A stretch of 64,000 bases of DNA from Limimaricola hongkongensis DSM 17492 (GTDB lineage: Bacteria > Pseudomonadota > Alphaproteobacteria > Rhodobacterales > Rhodobacteraceae), in contig NZ_KK088653.1 of assembly GCF_000600975.2 (NCBI RefSeq), forward strand, positions 930,501 through 994,500. Reading direction: 5' to 3'. This document shows, one piece after another, positions 1-7,091 of the stretch (position 1 is its first letter; each line of letters begins with the position of its first letter). The translations under genes and the position numbers were made by a program. The notes beneath the pieces are model-generated. The model ran no database searches, was not told where the DNA came from, and saw only the letters and a list, made by a program, of their open reading frames with translations.

Positions 1-174
1 ATGAAGGAGCTGCCCGCGACGCTGCTGCTGCGCCCCTTTGGCTATGATACGCTGGCGACGCGGGTGCATGCCAAGGCCAGCCTCGAGAACATCGCCGAAG
101 CCGCGCCCGCCGCGCTGATGATCACCGCCGTCGGGCTGATCGCGGTTGGGCTTCTGGCGCGCGCCAACCGCTGA
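1..174 (+). CDS. C-terminal end of an iron-type ABC transporter permease (partial)
   Basis: The window opens inside this gene; 57 codons and the stop are visible. The peptide starts MKELPATLLLRPFGYDTLAT and ends in a single hydrophobic segment followed by ARANR. The 'KELPATLLLRPF..DTLAT' block is characteristic of the last cytoplasmic loop of FbpB/ThiP-like ferric-iron or thiamine permeases (binding-protein-dependent transport inner-membrane component), and the last helix would be the final transmembrane segment. The true start lies upstream of the window, so base 1 is not a start. Substrate cannot be settled from this piece; iron is the usual assignment for this sequence type. Confidence 0.7.
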   Translation: MKELPATLLLRPFGYDTLATRVHAKASLENIAEAAPAALMITAVGLIAVGLLARANR

Positions 175-188
175 GATATCGTGATTGA

Positions 189-264
189 TGGTGCCGGCTG
201 AGGGACTCGAACCCCCGACCCCCTGATTACAAATCAGACGCTCTACCAGCTGAGCTAAGCCGGC
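189..264 (-). tRNA. tRNA-Thr (anticodon UGU)
   Basis: Read on the minus strand, the sequence folds as a canonical cloverleaf: acceptor strand GCCGGCT pairs with AGCCGGC, followed by discriminator A and an encoded CCA. The D arm contains AGCTCAGCTGGTAGAGC, the anticodon arm is CTGAT-TTGTAAT-CAG giving anticodon TGT (decodes ACA), and the T arm carries GGTTCGAGTCC. Length is 76 nt including CCA. It stands alone between the permease 3' end and the two-component genes. Confidence 0.96.
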
Positions 265-425
265 CCCGACGTCGATGTATCCAGACCGCGGCGGGGTGGC
301 AAGCGGGTTGGCGCTCTTCGTGTTACATCCGGCGACAAAACTCCGCGCCGAAGAGGACGGGCCGTGCTGGCATACCGGCCTGACTACCCCCTAGAAAGGG
401 GGCCGAGACCCGCAGGAGGCCGCCC

Positions 426-1142
426 ATGACCGATACCGCCGAGCAGATTCTCGTCGTCGACGATGCGCGCGACATTCGCGAACCGCTTGGGCAGTACCTC
501 AAGAAACAGGGGTTCCGGGTGCGTCTGGCCGCCAACGCCGCCGAAGCGCGCAGCATCGTGGAAACGGCGCGGATCGGTCTGGTCGTGCTCGACGTCATGA
601 TGCCGGGCGAGGACGGGCTGAGCCTGTGCCGCTGGCTGGTGGCGCGCGGCGGGCCGCCGGTGATCCTGCTGACGGCGATGGCGGACGAGACCGACCGCAT
701 CGTCGGGCTGGAGCTGGGGGCCGATGACTACGTGACCAAGCCGTTCAACCCGCGCGAGCTTCTGGCGCGGGTCCGGGCGGTGCTGCGCCGCGCGCCGCCG
801 CCGCCGCCCGCCTTTGACGCGACGCGCCGCCGCTTTGCGGGCTGGACCCATGATCCCACCGCGCGGAAGTTGCACCATGATGACGGGCGCGTGGCCGGGC
901 TGACCTCGGGCGAAAGCCGCCTTCTGGCGCTGTTTCTCGACGCGCCGCGCACCGTGCTCGACCGCGCGCGGCTGCTCGATCTCGTGGCCGGGCGAGAGGC
1001 CAAGGCCTATGACCGCGCCATCGACAACCAGATCAGCCGCCTGCGCCGCAAGATCGAGGACGACCCGAAACATCCGAGGCTGATCCTCACCGAATGGGGC
1101 GGCGGCTACCTGCTGGCCGCCGATGTGGAGGTGGCGCCGTGA
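426..1142 (+). CDS. OmpR-family response regulator
   Basis: A 238-residue two-domain regulator. The N-terminal receiver domain has the acidic pair D12-D13, phospho-acceptor D56 in VVLDVMMPG, T83 and K105 (KPF). A proline-rich linker near residues 126-129 leads to a winged-helix DNA-binding domain ending in the typical GGGYLLA. The start is supported by AGGAGG six bases upstream. The stop codon overlaps the GTG start of the sensor kinase gene by four bases, so the two are translationally coupled. It presumably regulates genes in response to an envelope signal; target genes are not evident here. Confidence 0.93.
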   Translation: MTDTAEQILVVDDARDIREPLGQYLKKQGFRVRLAANAAEARSIVETARIGLVVLDVMMPGEDGLSLCRWLVARGGPPVILLTAMADETDRIVGLELGADDYVTKPFNPRELLARVRAVLRRAPPPPPAFDATRRRFAGWTHDPTARKLHHDDGRVAGLTSGESRLLALFLDAPRTVLDRARLLDLVAGREAKAYDRAIDNQISRLRRKIEDDPKHPRLILTEWGGGYLLAADVEVAP

Positions 1143-2479
1143 TCTCGCGGTTGCTGCCGCGGGGCATGGCGGCGCGCTTTGCGCTGTTGCTCGCCGCGGC
1201 CTTGCTGGTGGCCAACCTCGTGGCGCTGGGATTGCTGTCGTTTGAGCGCAACCGGCTCGACCGCGAGGCGGGCGCCGCGCGCGAAGTGGAGCGGATCGTG
1301 GCCTTGGTGCCCGCCATGGAGGCGTTGCGCCCCGTGGCCCGCGAACGGCTGGCGCGCCGGGCCTCGACCCGGCTGGCGCGGATCGATGTCGGGCCGGTGC
1401 CGATCGTGTCGTCGGCGGCGACCGGGGATCGCGCCCGCGCGCTGGAGGCGCGGCTGGCCGCGGCGCTTGGCGACCGCGAGGTGCGGGTGACGACCGTCGA
1501 GAGGGGGCGCCTCGCCGGTGCGGATCGCGGCGGGCCGGAAGGCGGGCGCGGCGAGGTCATCGTCGTGTCGATCGCGCTCGACCCGGCGGGGGCGGGCGGC
1601 TGGCTCAATGTCGCGGCGGCGCAGTTGCGCCCGCCGGGCGGCGCGCGGCACGAGGTGTTCTGGCTGGGCCTCGGGCTGTCGCTTCTGTCGGTGCTTGGGG
1701 TGGGACTTTGGTTCGTGCGCCAGCTCACGCGGCCCCTGGGGGCGCTGGCGGCGGCGGCACGCGCCGCCGGGCGCGGCGATCGCAGCATCCGCGTGGCCGA
1801 GACCGGCGCGCGTGAAATGCGCGACGCGGCGGCGGCCTTCAACGACATGCAGGCCCGGATCGCCCGGTTCGAAGCCGAACGCACGCGAACGCTCGCCGCC
1901 GTGGGGCACGATTTGCGCACGCCGATCACCAGCCTGCGCATCCGTGCGGAAATGCTCGACGACGAGGATGGCGCACCGATGATCCGCACGCTCGACGAAA
2001 TGGCGGTGATGGCCGAGGGGTTGGTCAGCTTCGCGAGGGAAGGCAACGAGGCGGAGCCTGTGGGCGAGATCGATCTCGCCGCGCTGCTGGTGCGGCTTTG
2101 CGCCGAAGGAGGCGCGGTTTTCGAAGGTGGGACGGCCATGGTCACGGGGCGTCCGGTGGCGCTTGGCCGGGCCTGCGGCAACCTCATCGACAACGCGATC
2201 CGCATGGGCGGGCGCGGCGCGGGTGCGGCTTGAGCAGGCGCGGCGGCGGGCTGTGGTGAGCATTCTCGATGACGGCCCCGGCATCCCCGAGGCGCAGCTC
2301 GGCGCGATGTTCGACCCCTTCATGCGCGGCGACAACAGCCGCAGCCTCGACACCGGCGGCGCCGGGCTCGGGGCTGTCGATCGCGCGCGGCATCATCCGC
2401 GCCCCATGGCGGCGAGATCGCGCTGTCGAACCGCGCCGAAGGCGGGCTCGCGGCGCGGGTGACCCTGCCGCTGGCCTAG
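1139..2479 (+). pseudogene. Sensor histidine kinase, three single-base frameshifts near the 3' end
   Basis: GTG start overlaps the response-regulator stop (GTGA). The intact part has a transmembrane helix at about residues 12-35, a periplasmic segment, a second helix at about 173-195, a HAMP linker and the phospho-acceptor H257 in AVGHDLRTPIT. The ATPase domain is spread over other frames: NLIDNAIR in the first frame, DDGPGIPE and MFDPFMRGDNSR in the next, GLSIARGIIRA in the third, then the original frame to the stop TAG at 2477-2479. Each shift equals one extra base in a G/C run (about 2215-2225, 2370-2375, 2401-2405), so the net change is +3. As written, the protein stops at 2233 and lacks most of the ATPase domain. 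This looks more like sequence error than decay, but that cannot be decided here. Confidence 0.85.
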
Positions 2480-3894
2480 ATCGGCAGCGGCGGCGTCTCG
2501 CCGCTTTCCTCGAGGTGCCAGGTGGCGGTCCAGTCGCCCGCGCGCCGGTCCAGCACGAGGAAATTGCGTTCGGCCACGTAGCGCCGTCGCTTGCCCGGCA
2601 GGGGCAGGATGCGGATCTTGTGCCCGTCCAGCGGCCCTTCTCCAAGCTGCCCGAGCCAGCCCAGCCCCCGCGCATAGCCCTTGGGCGGGGCGCGATGCGC
2701 GATGCCCGATGCCACGAGCTGGTGCACCGGGCCGGGCGCGGCGGCCATCTCGGCGCGGGTGGCCAAGTGGATCTCGCCCGACAAAAGCGTCACCGGGCCT
2801 TTCGCGCGCAGCGCCAGCATCGCGCGCAGTGCCCGTTTCCAATCCTCGCGATGCGCCCGGCTCTGCCACTGGTCGCGCAGGTCATCCTCGTATTTCTGCA
2901 TGCCGGGCCAGACCCACATCACCGCCTCGACCAATGACAGGCGCGGGCCGAGCATCGGCACCGACGAGACGATCATCGTGCGCTCGGGCTCGGGCGAGGG
3001 GCGCTCGATCAGCCGCCAGCCCGCATCGCCCATGACGCGCCTGCGGCCGCGTTCGGAGCGCAGGTCCGGCGTGGTGATCGTCAGTCCCGGCAGGGTGCGC
3101 TGCCAGCCGAGATGCGCGCCGCTCGGATCCGCGAAGACCTCGGGAATGTCGGTTTCCACCGCGCCGTGCTGGAACAGCAGGTACATCTCGCGCGCCACCG
3201 CGAACAGCGTGCGGCCCACATCGCTCTCGGTGGCCACGACCGGCAGCGACCCCCAGCCGTCGCAGATGTCGTGATCGTCCCATACCGCGAGCGTCGGCAC
3301 CCGCGCCACGACGGCCTTGACCTCGGGCGAGGCCAGCCCGCGCATGTAGCGCGCGACGAAGCCGCGCCGCAGATGCGCGGCGAGATCCGCGAGATCGGCC
3401 TCGCTGGCGGCGCTGGGGATATCCTCGGGCCAGCCCTCGCTCAGCCTGTGGCCTTGGGTGACCTCGTCGGCATAGATCTGGTCGCCGCCCTGAAGCAGCG
3501 CGGCGAAGGGCCGGTCTTCATGCGCGGCGCGCAGCCGGCCCCACATCGCGTCGCGCTCCGCGGGGTCGCGATCCATGTCGCCGTTCTCTTCGCCGTTGCA
3601 CGACACGAAGGCGAGGCGCAGGTCGCCCGACAGCTTCGTGCAGACCTCGAAACGCCTGCCCTCGAACTCGTAGCCGCCATCCTCGGGGCCGAGCACGACA
3701 TCGAAGCGCCAGAACGTCAGCCCCTCCAGATCGGCGAGCCTTTTCGGCGCATGGTCCGCACCCGCCGCGCGCAGCGTTCCGCAGGGGACGCCCGCCTTGC
3801 GGATCACCACGGCGGCGAGGCGCAGCCCCTCCGGCCCATGTCCCCGCAGGTGCAGGATCGGTCCGGCATCGCATGTGTCGGTGGTCAGGCTCAC
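2476..3894 (-). CDS. PhoD-like metallophosphatase
   Basis: A 472-residue protein with the metal-binding motifs of the PhoD/alkaline phosphatase D superfamily in order: SCNGEENGD, GGDQIYADE, WDDHDICDGWGS and, near the C-terminus, LSGEIHLA. These supply the Asp, Asn and His ligands of a binuclear metallophosphatase. No clear signal peptide is visible, unlike secreted PhoD, so a cytoplasmic member acting on a phosphodiester or phosphomonoester is likely; the substrate is unknown. It converges on the sensor kinase: the two stop codons overlap within the shared CTAG. Confidence 0.85.
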   Translation of the reverse strand: MSLTTDTCDAGPILHLRGHGPEGLRLAAVVIRKAGVPCGTLRAAGADHAPKRLADLEGLTFWRFDVVLGPEDGGYEFEGRRFEVCTKLSGDLRLAFVSCNGEENGDMDRDPAERDAMWGRLRAAHEDRPFAALLQGGDQIYADEVTQGHRLSEGWPEDIPSAASEADLADLAAHLRRGFVARYMRGLASPEVKAVVARVPTLAVWDDHDICDGWGSLPVVATESDVGRTLFAVAREMYLLFQHGAVETDIPEVFADPSGAHLGWQRTLPGLTITTPDLRSERGRRRVMGDAGWRLIERPSPEPERTMIVSSVPMLGPRLSLVEAVMWVWPGMQKYEDDLRDQWQSRAHREDWKRALRAMLALRAKGPVTLLSGEIHLATRAEMAAAPGPVHQLVASGIAHRAPPKGYARGLGWLGQLGEGPLDGHKIRILPLPGKRRRYVAERNFLVLDRRAGDWTATWHLEESGETPPLPI

Positions 3895-3926
3895 GGCACG
3901 CTCCCCGGCCCGGATGGCCGGGCGCG

Positions 3927-4286
3927 TTACTTTTCGCTGTGGGTCGCCCAGCCTTCTTCGGCGGGCGGCGGCGGCAGGTCATTGTCGTCGCGTTGACGGT
4001 GCAGATGCACCTTGGCGATGAAATTTCCAGTGATCGGCGCGGTGACGAAGAGGAAAGCCAACACCAGCAGCTCGTGCAGCGAGCCGTCACCGGTGGCGAA
4101 GGTGTCGACCATCGACGCCATCAGCAGCGAGCCCACCCCGAGGGTCGAGGCCTTGGTCGGCGCGTGCAGCCTTTTCATCGGCTGATCGAGCTTCAACAGC
4201 CCGTAGGATCCCACCAGCATGAACCCCGCGCCGGCGATCAGCAGCAGCGTCACGAGAAGATCGAGCAACATCATGCCCCCGGTCAT
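3927..4286 (-). CDS. mnhG: Na+/H+ antiporter subunit G
   Basis: A 119-residue MnhG/MrpG/PhaG protein with three hydrophobic segments (about residues 7-30, 45-65 and 70-92) and the family signature QPMKRLHAPTKASTLGV. It is the last gene of the antiporter operon. The chosen ATG overlaps the mnhF stop in ATGA; two further in-frame ATGs lie 12 and 15 bases downstream. The tail is hydrophilic and charged. It forms part of the membrane complex that exchanges cytoplasmic Na+ (or K+) for H+. Confidence 0.93.
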   Translation of the reverse strand: MTGGMMLLDLLVTLLLIAGAGFMLVGSYGLLKLDQPMKRLHAPTKASTLGVGSLLMASMVDTFATGDGSLHELLVLAFLFVTAPITGNFIAKVHLHRQRDDNDLPPPPAEEGWATHSEK

Positions 4287-4552
4287 TCGATGATGTCCCC
4301 GCGCAGCACGAAGCGCGCCAGCGCCACGGTCGAGACGAAGCCGAGCATCGCGAAGATCATCGCGCTTTCGAAATAGATATGCGTGCCCCAGCGCAGCCCG
4401 AGCAGGATGATCAGGCCGATGGCGTTGATCACCATGGTGTCGAGCGCGAGGATCCGGTCGCCGGTATGCGGCCCGAGGATCAGCCGGACCATGGCCAGGA
4501 GCTGCGCCAGCCCGACCGCGCCGATGGCAATGGAAAGTGCGGTGTCGATCAT
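4283..4552 (-). CDS. mnhF: Na+/H+ antiporter subunit F
   Basis: An 89-residue membrane protein with three helices and the conserved RLILGPHTGDRILALDTM block typical of MnhF/PhaF. Start and stop overlap mnhE and mnhG respectively by four bases (ATGA), which fixes the start and implies translational coupling. It functions as a small integral subunit of the multi-subunit cation/proton antiporter. Confidence 0.94.
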   Translation of the reverse strand: MIDTALSIAIGAVGLAQLLAMVRLILGPHTGDRILALDTMVINAIGLIILLGLRWGTHIYFESAMIFAMLGFVSTVALARFVLRGDIIE

Positions 4553-5052
4553 TCGAAGATCTCCTTGAGCCGGCGTTCGTAGCGCGTCTTGATCTCGTCG
4601 CGCACGGCGTCGGGATCGGGCGCGTCGAGCGCGTGGACCAGCAGCGCCGCACCATCGGCCGACAGGTCGGCGCTGACGGTGCCGGGGGTCAGGGTGATGG
4701 TGCCCGCGAGCATGGTGATCGCCTCGGGCGTGCGCAGTTCGAGCGGGATCACGACCCAGTTGGGCGCCATGTCCGCGTTGCGCTTGAACAGCACGATCAT
4801 TGCCACCTGCACATTGGCGACGACGATGTCCCAGATCACGATCCCCATGTAGGACACGAGCCGCCAGGGCCGGGTGATCTTCGGCCGGTCGGGCCAGTAG
4901 GCGGCGGTGGAGATCGGGATCAGCAGGCCGAGGATCGCGCCGAAGACGACGGTGCCGAGGCTGAGATGGTTGATCAGCAGGCACCACACCACCACCAGCA
5001 TCGTCGACAGCATGGGGTGCGGCAGCAGCTTGCGGGCCAGGCGTTGCGACAT
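4549..5052 (-). CDS. mnhE: Na+/H+ antiporter subunit E
   Basis: A 167-residue protein with two or three N-terminal helices (including MLSTMLVVVWCLLINHLSLG) and a cytoplasmic C-terminal half containing the family pattern ITMLAGTITLTPGTVSADL. The start ATG overlaps the mnhD stop by one base (TGATG) and its stop overlaps mnhF. Usual length for MnhE/PhaE. Confidence 0.94.
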   Translation of the reverse strand: MSQRLARKLLPHPMLSTMLVVVWCLLINHLSLGTVVFGAILGLLIPISTAAYWPDRPKITRPWRLVSYMGIVIWDIVVANVQVAMIVLFKRNADMAPNWVVIPLELRTPEAITMLAGTITLTPGTVSADLSADGAALLVHALDAPDPDAVRDEIKTRYERRLKEIFE

Positions 5053-6722
5053 CAGTGATCCTCCCCGGCTTCGGCGCCGTCATGATCCGCCGCATCGGCG
5101 TGGTCGTCCGCCGCGCCGTGCGAGTCGTTCTTGATCTTCTTGCCGGGCGTTTCGAGCACCAGCCCGATATAGGGTTCGGGCGCGAAGAGCTGCGCCGCCG
5201 TGGCGGTCAGCGCGCGGTTGACCGGCCCGGCAAACACGGTGAGCGCGATCAGCATCGCGACGAGGCCGCCGATGGCGATCATCGGCAGCACCGGGCGCGG
5301 CGCGACCGGACCCTTGGTCGATCCCGGCTGCGCGGTGTCGTCCTCGACTTCGGGCGCGGTCTCGGGGTCGATGGGGTCGGTGTCGGGGCCGGTCTGATGG
5401 GCCTTCCAGAAGATCAGCGACCCGGCGCGCGAAAAGCCCACCACCGCCACCAGCGATCCGGTCAGCACCACCGCCCAGACCCACCACATGAGCGGGCTCG
5501 CACCCGCCGCGTCGAGGATCAGAAGCTTGCCGAGGAACCCCGACAGCGGCGGCAGGCCGGTCATGGCGATGGCCGCGACGAAGAACATGCCCGCCAGCAG
5601 CGCTCCGCCCTCGATCGGGCGGCCCTGCACGAGAAACGGCCCCGCCGCGCCGCGCCGGTCGCGGATCTGGTCGACCAGCAGGAACAGCGCCGCCGTCGCG
5701 AAGGTCGAATGGATGGCATAGTAGAGCGCCGCGGCGATGCCGTCGGGGGTGAAAACCGAGACCGCGCTGAGCAAAAGACCCATCGAACCGATCACCGAAA
5801 AGGCCACCAGCCGGTCGATCCGCCCCGCACCCAGCACGCCGATCATGCCCAGCCCCAGCGTCAGCAGGGCCGCGGGCATGAGCCATGTGTCGAACAGACC
5901 CTGGGTGATCTCGAGATCGGGCGGAAAGACCAGCGTGTAGACGCGGATGATGCCGTAAGCGCCGACCTTGGTCATGATCGCGAACAACGCGGCCACGGGG
6001 GCGGGGGCATGGGCATAGCTGTCGGGCAGCCAGAAATGCAGCGGCAGCACCGCGGCCTTGATCGCGAACACCATCAGCAACAGCACCGCCGCGACCCGGA
6101 TGCCGGCGCTGGCACCGGGATCGAGCGCGGCCACGCGCCCGGCGAGATCGGCCATGTTGAGCGTGCCTGTCTGGGCGTAGATCGTGCCGAGCGCGATCAG
6201 GAACAGGGTCGAGCCGAGCAGGTTGTAGAGCACGTATTGCGTGCCCGCGCGCAGCCGGTCCTTGCCGCCCGAATGGATCATAAGGCCGTAGGAGGCGATC
6301 AGCAGCACCTCGAAGAACACGAAGAGGTTGAAGGCATCGCCGGTGAGGAACGCGCCGAGGATGCCCATCAGCTGAAACTGGAACAGCGGGTGGAAATGCC
6401 GCCCCCGCGCGTCCCAGCCCGAGCCCATGGCATAGAGCAGCACAAGCGGCGCGAGCAGCGTCGTCAGCAAGAGCATCAGCGTCGACAGCCGGTCGGCCAC
6501 CAGCACGATGCCGAACGGCGCGGGCCAGTTGCCGAGCTGGTAGAGCGTGATGGTGCCGTCGGAGGCCTGCCAGAACAGGCCGATCGAAATCGCGGTCAGC
6601 GCCAGCGCGCCCGCCATCGACAGCGCGCGCTGCACCACGATGTGTTCGCGCACCATCAGCACGAGGATCGCGGCCAGCATCGCGGGCAGCACGACGGGGG
6701 TGATGATCCAGTGGCTCATCAT
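5052..6722 (-). CDS. mnhD: Na+/H+ antiporter subunit D
   Basis: A 556-residue polytopic protein of the NuoN/MrpD type (proton-conducting membrane transporter). Visible family blocks include the FEVLLIASYGLM helix, the AVLPLHFWLPDSYAHAPAPV loop carrying the key Lys/Pro region, and GLPPLSGFLGKLLIL. A second Met codon directly follows the first. The C-terminal 100 residues contain an acidic DPIDPETAPEVEDD linker and a His/Asp-rich tail, an extension beyond the usual core of about 500 residues. Its start overlaps the mnhC stop in ATGA. Confidence 0.95.
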   Translation of the reverse strand: MMSHWIITPVVLPAMLAAILVLMVREHIVVQRALSMAGALALTAISIGLFWQASDGTITLYQLGNWPAPFGIVLVADRLSTLMLLLTTLLAPLVLLYAMGSGWDARGRHFHPLFQFQLMGILGAFLTGDAFNLFVFFEVLLIASYGLMIHSGGKDRLRAGTQYVLYNLLGSTLFLIALGTIYAQTGTLNMADLAGRVAALDPGASAGIRVAAVLLLMVFAIKAAVLPLHFWLPDSYAHAPAPVAALFAIMTKVGAYGIIRVYTLVFPPDLEITQGLFDTWLMPAALLTLGLGMIGVLGAGRIDRLVAFSVIGSMGLLLSAVSVFTPDGIAAALYYAIHSTFATAALFLLVDQIRDRRGAAGPFLVQGRPIEGGALLAGMFFVAAIAMTGLPPLSGFLGKLLILDAAGASPLMWWVWAVVLTGSLVAVVGFSRAGSLIFWKAHQTGPDTDPIDPETAPEVEDDTAQPGSTKGPVAPRPVLPMIAIGGLVAMLIALTVFAGPVNRALTATAAQLFAPEPYIGLVLETPGKKIKNDSHGAADDHADAADHDGAEAGEDH

Positions 6723-7090
6723 GCGTCTCCTTCGGGCAGGGAGGGACGGCGCGCGTCGCTTTCCGGGACGGCGGGCCGGTCGACGAGATCGTCATCCGCC
6801 GACAGCCAGCTGCCCAGCGCGATCATCACCACCACCGCCGTCATCCCGAAGGAGATGACGATGGCCGTCAGCACGAGCGCCTGCGGCAGCGGGTCGGTGT
6901 AGCGTTCGGCACCGTCGCGCAGCACCGGCGGCGCGTTGAGCGCCAGCCGCCCCGAGGCAAAGAGGAACACGTTGACGGCATAGCTCAGAAGCGAGGTGCC
7001 GATGATGACGGGAAAGGTCCGCAGGCGCAGCACAAGGTAGATGCCCGCGGCGGTCAGGGCGCCGACGGCGGTTGCGATCAGGAATTCCAT
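6719..7090 (-). CDS. mnhC: Na+/H+ antiporter subunit C
   Basis: A 123-residue NuoK-like protein with three transmembrane segments and the motif DPLPQALVLTAIVISFGMTA that marks MnhC. One base separates its ATG from the mnhA stop. The C-terminal 25 residues are hydrophilic and overlap translationally with mnhD. Confidence 0.95.
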   Translation of the reverse strand: MEFLIATAVGALTAAGIYLVLRLRTFPVIIGTSLLSYAVNVFLFASGRLALNAPPVLRDGAERYTDPLPQALVLTAIVISFGMTAVVVMIALGSWLSADDDLVDRPAVPESDARRPSLPEGDA

Positions 7091-7091
7091 C

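Noticed and set aside
5055..6902. Long plus-strand open frame (615 codons) opposite mnhD
   Set aside because: Arg/Gln/His-rich, no domain, lies fully antisense to a well-conserved gene; by-product of high GC.
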